Source: Pelobates cultripes | Lineage: Eukaryota; Chordata; Amphibia; Anura; Pelobatidae | NCBI GenBank assembly: GCA_933207985.1 | Contig: OW240916.1 | Location: 315,873,856-315,937,855, forward strand | Length of the DNA: 64,000 bases | Direction: 5' to 3' | Shown: positions 1-10,539 of the stretch, piece by piece | Position numbering within the stretch: position 1 is the first letter of the stretch | Layout: each line of letters starts with the position of its first letter | The notes under the pieces: generated by a model | Databases searched by the model: none | What the model was told of the DNA's origin: nothing | The model's input: the letters and a program-made list of their open reading frames with translations, nothing else | Program-made: the position numbers and the translations under genes

Positions 1-421
1 AAACCTTAGAAAAATCAGTCTTGAGATATTTCTTGGCCCAGTCTTGACGTTTCAGCTTGTGTGTCTTGTTCAGTGGTGGTCGTCTTTCAGCCTTTCTTAC
101 CTTGGCCATGTCTCTGAGTATTGCACACCTTGTGCTTTTGGGCACTCCAGTGATGTTGCAGCTCTGAAATATGGCCAAACTGGTGGCAAGTGGCATCGTG
201 GCAGCTGCACGCTTGACTTTTCTCAGTTCATGGGCAGTTATTTTGCGCCTTGGTTTTTCCACACGCTTCTTGCGACCCTGTTGACTATTTTGAATGAAAC
301 GCTTGATTGTTCGATGATCACGCTTCAGAAGCTTTGCAATTTTAAGAGTGCTGCATCCCTCTGCAAGATATCTCACTATTTTTGACTTTTCTGAGCCTGT
401 CAAGTCCTTCTTTTGACCCAT
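1..421 (-). CDS. Tc1/mariner-type transposase, N-terminal part (partial)
   Basis: Reading the minus strand from the ATG at 421-419, the frame is open to the window edge (about 140 codons). It starts MGQKKDLTGSEKSKIV and continues with a helix-turn-helix-like segment (GCSTLKIAKLLKRDHRTIK, about residues 21-40), the DNA-binding region that recognises the terminal repeats. A basic stretch (GRKKRVEKPRRK, about 46-57) resembling the linker between the two DNA-binding subdomains follows. The catalytic DDE/D domain would lie beyond the window. No stop or frameshift is seen, so this part is either recent or well preserved; the fate of the rest is unknown. An open frame on the opposite strand at 44-385 is a shadow. 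Confidence 0.75.
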   Translation of the reverse strand, partial: MGQKKDLTGSEKSKIVRYLAEGCSTLKIAKLLKRDHRTIKRFIQNSQQGRKKRVEKPRRKITAHELRKVKRAAATMPLATSLAIFQSCNITGVPKSTRCAILRDMAKVRKAERRPPLNKTHKLKRQDWAKKYLKTDFSKV

Positions 422-639
422 TTTGCCAAAGGAAAGGAAGTTGCCTAATAATTATGCACACCTGATATAGGGTGTTGATGTCATTAGACCACACCCCTTC
501 TCATTACAGAGATGCACATCACCTAATATGCTTAATTGGCAGTAGGCTTTCGAGCCTATACAGCTTGGAGTAAGACAACATGCATAAAGAGGATGATGTG
601 GTCAAAATACTCATTTGCCTAATAATTCTGCACTCCCTG
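1..639 (-). mobile_element. Tc1/mariner DNA transposon, 3' part cut by window start
   Basis: The right terminus reads CAGGGAGTGCAGAATTATTA on the minus strand, followed outside by the TA target dinucleotide at 640-641. Inside it lies about 200 bp of untranslated sequence and then the N-terminal part of a transposase on the minus strand. The terminal sequence and TA target fit the Tc1/mariner superfamily. The element runs off the left edge, so its other terminus and the C-terminal half of the transposase are not visible. Confidence 0.85.
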
Positions 640-834
640 TATTGCAGTAATAGTTAAACTATGTTTAAATTAAGATTCCCATGCTGTCGTTTTCATTTTA
701 CTACGACGGTTCCATTTAGTTAAAACTTATATATTGTCGATTAAATGCTGAGTAGCCTGGTTGGTTTGACTTTGTCGCCACCTTGTGGTTTGACAAGGTT
801 GAGCGGCCAAAATCTGTTAATAGGCTTATTATAT

Positions 835-906
835 GTTTGTATATGTGTGTGTGTGTGTGTGTGTGCGTATATATATATATATATATGTGTATATATGTGT
901 GTGTAT
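835..906. repeat. (TG)n/(TA)n microsatellite
   Basis: Alternating TG and TA dinucleotide runs abut the left arm of the long inverted repeat. Open frames across them are low-complexity artefacts. Confidence 0.9.
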
Positions 907-1574
907 GTAAAAAAACAGATACAATTCTTATCTTGTAATACCTTTTTTATTGGACTAACAGAATTTTTTAACGACAAGCTTTCGGGAGAACCTCCCTTTC
1001 TCAAGTCTGAAGCATTTCTGATCAAAACGACACATAGAATTCAAAGTTGAGTTGTGATACAGGGGTTAAAGCGACATGACTGCAGATAAGACACAGGTTT
1101 GTTAGAAAATAGACACCATCTTAGCAGAGGGTCATAAATATCTTGTTGAAGAGCAAAGTAGGGGGGAGAGGGGGAAAAGAAAAACAAGCAGACAGTGCAC
1201 AGGATGGTACACTTTATACATACACACACACACACACACACACACATAAATATGTATATGTACACGCATAAACACATGTACATATACATAAACACATATA
1301 TATACATACATGCACATGAACTCATATACACAAATATAAATGCACAGAAATATATATAAGCATTCGTGCATACGAGTATGGGAAAGCATAGGTCTACATA
1401 TAGTACTTCGTATATAGATAGAATAAACATATAGGAATGCATTTTAAAGTGTTGGTACATATGACAGAATAGTAAGATAATGCTGGGAGAGTGTTCATGT
1501 AAAGTGTTGGTAGTGGGACAGGAATCCCAAATCAATATTTAGTCCTCTATTCTTGCTGTTAAACCATTTAATCA
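907..1574 (+). repeat. Left arm of giant inverted repeat 1
   Basis: The arm is the reverse complement of 1621-2265 with scattered substitutions, small indels and different lengths of internal CA/TG runs. It contains the shared blocks ATTGGACTAACAGAA near its outer end and GGGACAGGAATCCCAAATC near its inner end. A hammerhead-like motif lies at 973-1005 on the minus strand. The arms probably come from a retroelement terminal repeat, most likely Penelope-like, inserted head to head; this source is inferred. Confidence 0.85.
973..1005 (-). ncRNA. Hammerhead-ribozyme-like motif, degenerate (copy 1)
   Basis: The minus strand shows a perfect 5-bp stem II (GGGAG/CTCCC, loop GTT) followed by GAAA, a five-base loop GCTTG, then T and C, which fits a one-base-pair stem III (A15.1-U16.1) and cleavage after C17. 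The 5' core, which should be CUGANGA, reads TTGAGAA in the best alignment, so two core positions are changed. Small hammerheads with minimal stem III are known in Penelope-like elements. Activity is unlikely for this copy. Confidence 0.4.
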
Positions 1575-1620
1575 TTCTGGCTTCAAAGGCTTTTCTTTCC
1601 TGGGTATTTTTTAAAAACCC

Positions 1621-2265
1621 TGATTAAATGGTTTAACAGCAAGAATAGAGGACCAAATATTGATTTGGGATTCCTGTCCCACTACCAACACTTTACATGA
1701 ACACTCTCCCAGCATTATCTTATTATTCTGTCATATGTACCAACACTTTAAAATGCATTCCTATATGTTTATTCTATCTATATACGAAGTATTATATGTA
1801 GACCTATGCTTTCCCATACTCATATGCATGAATGCTTATATATATATATTACTGTGCATTTATATTTGTGTAAAGTTCATGTGCATGTATGTATATGTGT
1901 TTATGTATGTGTTTATGCGTTCACATATACATATTTATGTGTGTGTGCATGTATAAAGTGTACCATCTTGTGCACTGTCTGCTTGTTTGTTTTTCTTTTT
2001 CTCCTCTCTCCCCTACTCTGCTCTTCAACAAGATATTTATGACCCTCTGCTAAGATGGTGTCTATTTTCTAACAAACCTGTGTCTTATCTGCACTCATGT
2101 CTCTTTAACCCCTGTATCACAACTCAACTTTGAATTCTGTGTGTCATTTTGCTCAGAAATGCTTCAGACTTGAGAAAGGGAGGTTCTCCCGAAAGCTTGT
2201 CATTAAAAAATTGTTAGTCCAATAAAAAAGGTATTACAAGATAAGAATTTTATCTGTTTTTTTAC
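1621..2265 (-). repeat. Right arm of giant inverted repeat 1
   Basis: This arm mirrors 907-1574 across a 46-bp spacer (1575-1620). The two could form a hairpin of more than 600 bp. Divergence between arms is visible but modest. The open frames at 1041-1535, 1660-1956 and 1806-2042 are the same repeat read from the two arms and are not genes. Confidence 0.85.
2169..2201 (+). ncRNA. Hammerhead-ribozyme-like motif, degenerate (copy 2)
   Basis: This is the mirror copy of the motif at 973-1005 in the other arm, with the same stem II (GGGAG/CTCCC), GAAA and GCTTGTC segment and the same altered 5' core. Its conservation in both arms shows the motif was present before the arms diverged. Confidence 0.4.
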
Positions 2266-2307
2266 ATCTACATCACTGGACTAATACGACTACAATCTCT
2301 ACTTGAA

Positions 2308-2309
<2 letters not shown>

Positions 2310-2356
<47 letters not shown>
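2310..2356. repeat. (TA)n microsatellite
   Basis: About 20 TA units followed by TATG/TGTG steps lie just outside the right arm of inverted repeat 1. Confidence 0.95.
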
Positions 2357-2359
<3 letters not shown>

Positions 2360-2363
<4 letters not shown>

Positions 2364-3240
2364 TCTTTACTCTGTACCTTCAATTGGGGTACTTTTAAGT
2401 GTCAGTGATTAACTACGGACAGTTATCCACGGTCTCGTGCATTTCTTGTTACTAACTACACTATTCAATAGTGTTTAAATGACATTGTTTTATATGTTGT
2501 TTCTCCCCTCTGTTAAGAAACACTATTTATGACACAGCGTACAAACAGAACTTTTGGTTAAACGCAACTACTACATTGTTAGAGTTCTGGCTATCACCCG
2601 CCAAATCTTCTTAAATCCTTTCCACGCATATGGTTAGTATATAACCTTTTGGTTGGAGGGGCAACATTTCTACGGCTGCTCCCAGGGATTAGATGGTAAA
2701 TTAAATTTGTGAAATGTTTTAGGTTCAAGTAAGGATTGTTCTCTCCACTTCAGTATACGTCAGATAAGTCATTTATCAGGTATGTATACCGGTCAAACCC
2801 AGGCAAGGTTACCAGTAGGTTTAAGCTCTCGCCAAGTTAGGTAAGGTCCCATAGGCCTCTTCACTTAGCAGTCAAGTGGTCCCGCAAGGCATACTATCAA
2901 CCATTTCGTTCAGAGGTTCATGCCCAATCGTCCCAATTCATAGTTAGAGCCTTGCACCAACTCATAGTTAGGGCCTCACCCGTCACGGCCAATAGTTATT
3001 ACACCCTGTTAAGTGTCACCGAGAGGCCAACACCCCGCCACCCACCTCAGTGGCACAAAGGCCCCACGAGCCAAATCATAGGTAGAGCCTCTCATAGCCA
3101 CTTGGCAAGTAGTCAGGGCTTCACCTGTCACCAACCTAAGCTAGTTAATACAATTTCGCCAGTAGGCACTAGCCTAGTAAGCTGGGTCACTACCGATCTA
3201 TACGGTACCATACTAACCTTATCCATCTGCCTCACTTCCG
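2360..3240 (+). other. Probable 5' terminal/leader region of the DIRS-like relic
   Basis: No coding region is convincing here. From about 2820 to 3150 there are degenerate short repeats around GAGCCTCACCTGTCACC and ACCGAGAGGCCA, spaced some tens of bases apart. Such repeats often precede gag in amphibian DIRS-type elements. The frame at 2952-3419 crosses them and is probably fortuitous. Confidence 0.35.
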
Positions 3241-3244
3241 TAGC

Positions 3245-4485
3245 ATGTGTAACAATTCTAAACAAGGAGATGATTTGTCGGTGGCCAGCATTCCACTCAG
3301 ATCAGGCTCGCAGAGACAAACCAATCCACCAAGTCCAGCTTCCAGCTATCGTTCCTGGACTATCCCTAAGATCACCTCAGAACTTACAGCCAGGAAAGCC
3401 GAACTGTTTAGGTTGTTAAATATTACTGAAGACAACGAAAGGCCAGGCCCTAGTTCTGATTTCAATGTGCGAAATAGCCTTGCAGAATTACACAACATGA
3501 TGTAGCAACTATTAATAATAGATTGGATAATCTGGAGTCAAACAATATTACAACTGCTCCAGAGATTCCAGTGCCCGTTACTCGGCCCACACCTAACTCA
3601 GGAGTTAAAGATAACCCTCTACCAGCTAATAGAGCTACTAATATCATTAACCCCATTCATCTCATTCCTCAGTCTCTAAGAGGGGAAGGACATAAACTTG
3701 GCATCACTACTGATTGTATCTCAAGACGTGGTAGAAAACAGGGCCTATGCCTTCGAGGATCTGTCAGTAGTGATGAAGTCTAGAGATCCTAGACTAAATA
3801 GGAAACTCAACATCCGCAATTTTGAGTTGTACAGAGGTTGTACAGAGATGTGATCTGTACAGCTTTCCCACTCCGTAGAGAGGAACTTGACTTATACCTT
3901 CATAAAGTGGTTGCGTTAGCATACAAGTACGACGGCTATGCATTTTATGATTATCAGAAGTCATTTTCTTCCAGATCCGCAGCATCACTCTCCCAGTACA
4001 ATACGAATACTGATTGGGCACAGCTAGACACAGAATTGTTTCTGATGCAGTTTGCAGGCCTTAAAATCCCTTCCTGCGCTCTATGCTCTTCTGCTGCTCA
4101 TTCAGTAAATTTCTGTCCTGAAAACGTAGCGTCCCCCTCTACCAGTAGCGCCAATACTGGTTACCAATCCAACACAACACAGAGGGAAGTGAGAGACAAA
4201 CTTGGTAGGCCTATTGTTTTTCTAGGTAAAGCACAAGTCTGCAACAATTTAATACAGGTAGACTAAATCCTAGACTACAGTTATAGTGCTTGTAGGCTGT
4301 TGCACGTATGCTCAATGTGTTTTAGAGCACATGCCAAAACAATGTGCCCCAACAGATTGTACCCTAACAAATCTTCCACATCAATAAACGTACCTAAATT
4401 GCAACACTACCTGTCTAATCATCCTTCTGTTCATTTGGTGGAATTTCTCACAGCTGGTTTTTCTTGAATTTAAGCGGCTGTAGCA
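3245..4485 (+). pseudogene. DIRS-like retrotransposon gag and start of ORF2 (broken)
   Basis: Three frame segments (3245-3505, 3523-3783, 3838-4266) read as one decayed protein. The last is the most diagnostic: it has LRREELDLYLHKVVALAYKY and YDGYAFYDYQKSFSSRSAAS, then a zinc knuckle CALC..AAHSVNFC (C-X2-C-X4-H-X4-C). After the stop at 4264, the same type of protein continues with a second Cys/His cluster (about 4309-4350, CSMCFRAHAKTMC). A segment HYLSNHPSVHLVEFLTAGF (about 4400-4466) resembles the start of the DIRS reverse transcriptase ORF. These are typical of gag from amphibian tyrosine-recombinase (DIRS) elements as I know them. No RT core, methyltransferase or recombinase remains. Stops and frameshifts make it non-functional. 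Confidence 0.55.
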
Positions 4486-4489
4486 CCCT

Positions 4490-4830
4490 TTGGGTCCTCC
4501 TATTAACCCAAAAAAACAGATATGTTGATAAACACCACTTAGTGTGAAAACTAAGTTTAGATGCTAATCCCCTTAATGTACACACAGTGGAATAGTGCAG
4601 CGCTAGACAAAAGGCTTACCTATACAACATAGGGCGTTTCTCATATGTAGCCGGAAAAAACAAAGAATGGAGAAATACGTGATAGTGCAATACTGTTATA
4701 AACAATGGTATACACACTGAAAGTTATAAAAATGTATGCTCACAAATCAAGAGCCTTTTAGACACTGTGGCTCTGAACGTATGTGCTTGCGGTGCCTTTA
4801 AGGTGGCAACAGTAACCTTCTTGTTTGTCC
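4490..4830. other. Unassigned stretch
   Basis: No coding frame, terminal repeat or tandem structure was recognised between the DIRS-like remnant and the Penelope-type terminal repeat. Confidence 0.5.
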
Positions 4831-5290
4831 CTTTCAAAAGTTCAGGTAGAGTAGATGTACATGGAAGACATAAACAAGTGGCAGGAGATAGTGCAGATGG
4901 TAATGAACTTTGAGGATTACAACTTTAAAGATAAAGTGAAAGTTGCTCACCTGATTCTGGAGCCCATAAGTGACTGGCTCCAAGTTTGTGCACCTACTTG
5001 CCAATATAAGGAGTGGCAAGGAACCCCCTTTTAAATCTGAATCAGCATGGAACAGATGGTCCAAGAGAATGATAAATTTAACAACATGTTTATTACAGAA
5101 ACATATGTATAAAAGTACTCCAGTATGGAGATAAAAACAAATACCTACATAAAAAGTTTGTAAATATACAATAATTAAATCCTCTTGGCGTCTGAGACAC
5201 GTTTCGCCTGCTGTGCAGGCTTTTTCAGTTGGCATTCTGTGTCCATCTTTGTTCCATGTTTGTAGGGCAAACCCATCCTTTGTTCATCCA
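4830..5290 (-). repeat. Penelope-type terminal repeat (probable)
   Basis: The minus strand carries the hammerhead-like motif at 5196-5228 followed by AT-rich sequence with an AATAAA-like signal. The open frame at 4834-5235 runs through the ribozyme-like motif and is not a credible gene. The assignment to Penelope-like elements rests on the motif and on similar segments elsewhere in the window (27570-28000 and 33199-34195). Confidence 0.45.
5196..5228 (-). ncRNA. Hammerhead-ribozyme-like motif (copy 3)
   Basis: On the minus strand the core reads CTGAAAA, one change (G8 to A) from the CUGANGA consensus. It is followed by one A and a perfect 6-bp stem II (GCCTGC/GCAGGC, loop ACA). Then come GAAA, a CGTG loop, T and C, so stem III would be a single A-U pair with C17 as the cleavage base. 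The G8 change is expected to abolish or cripple cleavage. The architecture matches copy 4 (27910-27942) closely. Confidence 0.6.
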
Positions 5291-5548
5291 AAACTTCTAA
5301 TTAACCAGTACTTCATGCTCCACAGAATGGAAAAGAGAGGGTAAAGAAATGAGGGTAAAGGAGGGAGAGAGAAGCAAAATATATGTTATTTGGTTTTAAA
5401 AGACACATCTTATCTTATAGTCATTTTTACTCTATTGGTTTAATGGCAGAAGACAATTCAGAGTAGAGATTTCTTAACTCAATGTAGTGCATATCTAAAT
5501 AGATAAAAAATGAAGGTTGAACCATAAGGAAACAGCCTTATACATGAC

Positions 5549-6556
5549 TGTAGCGGAACGCCAATATTAAATCCACGAATTCCGCTGGTTCAGGAAGTAA
5601 TCCACAGTCAAGCGCTGGAAAAAGCAAGGCAATATCCCAAACCTCCCATTAACCAGACGAAACACAGTTCTGAGAGTCAACTGAGGTCTTTATTTTTAGC
5701 TCCACAATTTATACAAGTCCCCCTGCAAGGGGTTTCCTGAGTCCCCTCCCAGGGGCATTCCCAGAGGGGACTACATGGGGGACTTACTGTACAAGACAAT
5801 TCTCCCATCAGGCACTGCTGCACGAGAGGGATCCTCCCACAGGAATGTACCGTTAAGTGGATTATCCCTCCGTGCAGCAGAACCGACAATTTACATTAAA
5901 ATCCATAACTTTTCGAATATGCAGTTCATTTAAACGAATGGACTTTCGGTAGATAGCTGGGGTCTGAGCGCATCATTCGTGAGATTACCGCTCAGATCCC
6001 AGCTAAACCAACCGAACGCCGCACGAAAAACACATTCATTAAAATACGTGTTCAAAATACCGATTGCCTTCCAGGGAACAAAATACCGAGCGTCCCGGAA
6101 CTCCAGAACGGCCTGGAAGCTCAGTGGTGTTCGCGCCGTCGAGTAGCCGTTTTTAGTACCATGCGTTCGACGACCAAACACCGCTGAGGGAACAAAGGAT
6201 CCAAGATGGCCGACCGCCGCATGGTCGGTAGTCGAACGGCGGCCACCTGGGAGAGACTCTAATTACCGATTGCAACATTGTTGCAATCGGTTAACAAGTG
6301 CCACACGCCTCTAAATGTGTGGGCTACTACATGGGGTATTTTCGGTTCACGAACGGCCCGCAAAAGTGCCGTTCGTGAAACGAAAGAAAATACAGTACAT
6401 ACAGCTATCTGCATTCGGCAGGTGGCCAATACAGCAAATACACGTTAATTACAACCAGCATCCATTCTACATAGTTAAGCACATATCCCACAACCATACA
6501 GGCAACCCTTAAAGGCACAGTCTCTTTATATTGTCCAAGTGGCTATGTTTGCCACA
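5549..6556 (-). repeat. Solo LTR (1008 bp) with 5-bp target duplication ATGAC
   Basis: The segment begins TGTAGCGG and ends GCCACA on the plus strand and is flanked by identical ATGAC at 5544-5548 and 6557-6561. On the minus strand an AATAAA signal lies about 140 bp from the 3' end (plus-strand TTTATT near 5690), which gives the orientation. A near-palindrome (TTCACGAACGGC and GCCGTTCGTGAA, 6345-6380) lies in the U3 side. No internal region or second LTR remains, so this is a solo LTR left by recombination, most likely of a Gypsy element (5-bp target). Confidence 0.8.
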
Positions 6557-6919
6557 ATGACTACCTTTACAAAAAATTAAGAAACAATAAAATAAATAAA
6601 TAGTTTGTGGTTAAGATTTATAAAAAATGACATTCAAAATCCACATTGAGTCTGTGAGGGGTAATAGTATTCATATTGAAAATCCACCTCATCTCGTCTC
6701 TACCTAATTCTTTTGCTATATCCCCACCCCTCCAATTGGTGCACACTTTTTGAATTCCCCAAAATTCCAGTGATTGTGGATTGTTATTGTGATGTATTTT
6801 ATAATGCAGTGAGACATTATGCTTTTCCTACCCTTTTTTTTATATTTCTCGTGTGTTCCCCAATTCTAGTGTGGAGGGGACGTTTTGTTCTCCCTATATA
6901 CACAAGATTGCATGGGCAT

Positions 6920-7960
6920 CTAAAGGCATAAACTATTTTTTGTGTGACACGTAATTAGTTCCTTCATTTTATACTTTTTCTTATGCTCATGAGGGTCTTT
7001 AAAATCTGTTATGTGTCTCTTCACATTGTTAGTGTTTTTGCAGGCCAAACAAATTCCACAGCCAAAAAAACCTTTCTTTTGAAAGAAAGCTGGTTTTGGT
7101 GTTTTTTTTTTTTTTTTTATGTGATTGTGTACCAATTGTTTTTTTTTGAGGTTTGGTGCCCCTTTATACACTATTTTAGGTTTTTCTGGTAGGATTGTAC
7201 TCAGAAGGTTATCGTTTCTAAGGATTGTCCAGAATTTGTTAAAGATCCTTTTTATTCTTCGACTGCTTTTGTTATAATTACATATGAAAGGGATCGTGTC
7301 TGATCTTACACCTGTCTCCTTTGGTTTATATTTTAATAGCTGCTTTCTATCCAATTTCTTTATTTCCTTTATGTTGACTTCTAGATCTTCTTGTTTATAT
7401 CCCTTTTCTATGAAGTTCTTCCTAATTACATTGGCCTGAGTATCGTACACTTCTATGTCTGTATAGTTCCTCTTCATTCTTAGGAACTGGGACTCTGGTA
7501 CATTTCTCAGCCATGCGTCGTGGTGGCAACTACTGAGTTGTATAAAGTTATTGACATTCACTGTCTTAAAGTGTGTTTTTGTCTTGATCTGGTTCTTTTC
7601 CACAAATATACATAGATCTAGAAATTGAACCGATGTCTCGCTAAAGTTTGTGGTCAATTTTATGCCCCGAATTATTTGAATTGAGGTGGTGTAGGAATAA
7701 TTCCAGATCTTACACCTTACCCCTCCAAATAAAAAACAAATCATCAATGTGTCTGCGATAGGTCACCAGATTCGCAACCCAGCCATGCCCTCCATGTACA
7801 AACTGGGACTCTCAATATGACATGAATAAATTGGCATAGCTGAGCCCGAACCTGGTCCCCATTGTATTTCCGCATACGTGCAGGAAGAACGCGTCCTGAA
7901 ACCAAAATAATTATTGGTAAGTATAAGCCAAATTCCCTCCAAAATAAATTTAATATGATT
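6920..7960 (-). pseudogene. PLE: RT C-terminal part, Cys-rich linker and start of GIY-YIG
   Basis: PLE proteins join a telomerase-related reverse transcriptase to a GIY-YIG endonuclease and insert by target-primed copying. On the minus strand the RT motif GNTMGTRFGLSYANLFM (around 7870-7820) precedes the catalytic TYRRHIDDLFFIW (around 7770-7732). A frameshift follows at the T-run near 7735. The next frame (7747-6920) carries FLDLCIFVEKN, the basic linker and the Cys cluster CGICLAC typical of this family. Further downstream the strand reads CPCNLVYIGRTKRPLHTRI (about 6915-6855), the GIY-YIG core, in a different frame and with an internal stop. All catalytic landmarks are recognisable, but the reading frame is broken at least twice. 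Confidence 0.75.
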
Positions 7961-8018
7961 GGATGGGAATTTTCCTGACTTTAAAAAAAAAAAAACCTTG
8001 TAGCGTCACACCCTTTTT

Positions 8019-9649
8019 CTTTTTTTTTTAAATTTTTTTATTTTTGCAGTGCAAAAAAAAAAAAATCATAACAGTAGGCGTGTGGTGCCCCAATAGCATT
8101 CCTCACGCTGATTATCAACAGTTTTAACAATGGGGTTTTCATAAATCCTTGCACATTTTTTAGTTTATGTCGAGATTGTCCACGTTTAAACTTTACGCTG
8201 AGTATACAGTTAAAATGTGGTCCTAGTTCAGCTGAGTAGGTCTAACGAAACCTTGGCGGCACAGTGCGTTCTAAGCTTTGTAGAGCTTTCGGTCTAGTCG
8301 CTTGCTTATCTAGCTGCTCTAGGACATTTGAAAAAAATGTAACATCGCTAACTGTAGTACTTCAAGTTATACAGTTAAGTCTAGACCATACAACAAGTTG
8401 CGTGAAACAATACTAGATCGGCATACGTTTAAAAGTAGACAGTTGTTGTAGAGATAGTTACGCTAGTTGTTAGATGCAAGATATAATGAGAGTTACGGTC
8501 AGGTTATACATTTTAGCGTTAAAGTTAGTCATGTCGGCAGGTTCGTCATATGATTAGCATAAAAGTATTGACCACCTCTGATCCTTGTTTGAGTGCATGT
8601 GGGTTTGTGTTGAGGTCAGGTGTATGTGGACGTGGAGTGTGCCCATGTACAGTGTTGGGTCTACAGTGTTTGGAAGTGAGTCTTTAGAGTTGTGTGTGCT
8701 GCTCTGTATGAGGCTACAGTCCTGGCTTCCGTGCAGCTGTACCAGTATGAGTCTCTCATCCCAAACCTTGTGGGCTCATGTTTGTCTCCCAGTGCATGGG
8801 GTTGTGCTTCATCCTCTGTGGGCCCATGGTGCTGGGGTGAACAGGTCCATGGTGGGAAATCGTTCCGGTCGGTGGGCAATATTAAGACCCCTGTGGGTGA
8901 GTCTGTGGTCGATGCGTTCGCGGTTCGTTGCATTGCCGGTGTGGGTGGGCTGCCCCTGCCGCCAGTTTAGATCTCTTGGTACGTCGTTTTCGTATTTTGG
9001 CTCTGTGGGTTGCGCCTGTCCAGGGTCCTTGCTGGTTCTCAGCGCTAGGGTGAGTTGAGTTTCGGCCCTTTACTGCGGGTGCTCCTTTGGCTTTGGTTGC
9101 TTGTTTTTGGTGGCTCTCGGTCTTAGAGTGGCGCCAGGTCCCTGCTATTGGAGTAGACCATCCTGTGGGCCTGCTCAGCTTGGGGATGGAGTGCTCCTGC
9201 TCTGTGGACCATGTGAGGGCCTCTAGCTTCTCCCAGAAGGACTTAAATATGCTGTTTTATTGCAGTTCTGTTACCCTCCAGACTTTGCTTAGGGCTGCGT
9301 CGTGGGAGCCATCTGCCATTTTGGGTGTTGCACGTTTGCTCTCCAGACTAGGTGAGCGTGTTGCTTGGGCATCGCTTGGTGTGGGGATCGTGCGGTGGTG
9401 GCCCAGGATGACCCCCACCGGTCCAGAGGGGGGGGGACGTGGGCTCAAAGGGGAGGTGTCGTCTGTGCCTGGCGGCGGGAGAGCGGCCATATCTCTCGCG
9501 CCCCGCCATGCTGGTAGTCCCCTCCAGGGTGATCGGTTCGTTAATTTGACACCTCGTTAGTGATTTTTTTTCTCGTTTTTATTGCCTCGGTGTGCAGGAG
9601 CCGCCGAAGTGAGCGTCTTCTCGGCTCAGCGGTTAGGCCATGCCCCGCT
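8019..9649 (-). mobile_element. Poly(A) retroposon with 13-bp target duplication inside the PLE
   Basis: The insert is flanked by identical TCACACCCTTTTT at 8006-8018 and 9650-9662. It ends on the minus strand in A-rich sequence (plus-strand T-runs at 8019-8040), as expected for LINE-mediated insertion. The 5' side (9650 to about 9250) is GC-rich and encodes a short frame (9490-9257, MAALPPPGTDDTSPLSP...KMADGSHDAALSK) resembling the start of an L1/Tx1-type ORF1. The remaining 1.2 kb has no RT. It is either an internally deleted L1/Tx1 copy or a non-autonomous partner. Confidence 0.7.
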
Positions 9650-10185
9650 TCACACCCTTTTTGATGTTCAATTATGGTGTATAGTGAACTGACATCCCCC
9701 GTCACCAAAATCAAGTCTTTTTCCCATATTATTTCCTCCAATATTTGTAAAATGCTTGTGGTGTCTCTCAGGTAACTAGGACAATCTTGTACCATAGATT
9801 GGAGGTTTTTATCAATGTATTCCGACAGGCGGCTGGAGATGGAATCAACACCTGAGACTATTGGCCTGCTTGGGGGATTTGTGAGGTGTCTATGTATTTT
9901 GGGTAGGTGGTAGAAGACGGGGATATTTGGAGTTTGTATATTCAGATATTTGAACTCCTTTATGTTCAAAATGCCGTCTTTTCGCCCCTGCTCAAAAAAA
10001 GACTGAAATTTCTTTACAATTTCTCTGGTGGGGTCCTTTTGCAGGATTTTATAAGTATTTGTGTCCCCTAACAGTCTGAGACCTTCCACCAAATACTTCT
10101 CGATGTCCATGATCACAATACCACCACCCTTATCGTCTGGTTTTATGGTAGTCTCAGGGTCTTCCTGTAGTTCTTTTAAAGCCAA
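9541..10185 (-). pseudogene. PLE: RT N-terminal part, cut by the retroposon
   Basis: The minus-strand frame includes TIKPDDKGGGIVIMDIEKYL, then PVFYHLPKIHRHLTNPPSRP followed by IVSGVDSISSRLSEYIDK, and finally LILVTGDVSSLYTIIEHQKG. These are the RT fingers and motif A (the Asp of TGDVSSLYT) of Penelope-like elements. After KGCEAG the reading enters the inserted retroposon at 9649. Upstream (about 10500-10185) the same protein continues in another frame (KGLKFPP...), so a frameshift lies near 10200. Confidence 0.75.
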
Positions 10186-10539
10186 TCTCTCCTTTATTTA
10201 AATTCTGATATCTAGTTGTGCTTATTTTATTGATTTCACCCATAATCACTTTCTCGAACGCATGCATCTCGTCTGAGATCATATGGGTAGGGAAAAATTA
10301 GGATTTTTCCTTTAAAGCCGTATGCATTACTTCAGAATGTGATGGTGTTGGCGGGACCTGAATCCTATCATTCTTTAGAAAAAAATTTAAGCAAAGTTGT
10401 CTCTTAAATTTATTAAGGTCAATATACATTTGGAACTTGTCAATTTCCTTTGTGGGGGGAAATTTTAGCCCTTTGTTTAGGACCTTTTCATGTGCTTTAG
10501 ATAGGGTTTTTTTACTTAGATTAAAGATTGTATTAGTAT

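Noticed and set aside
44..385. 113-codon plus-strand open frame at the left edge
   Set aside because: It is the antisense of the Tc1/mariner transposase read on the minus strand.
1041..2042. Several open frames of 78-164 codons
   Set aside because: They are the same non-coding repeat read through both arms of an inverted repeat and through CA/TG runs.
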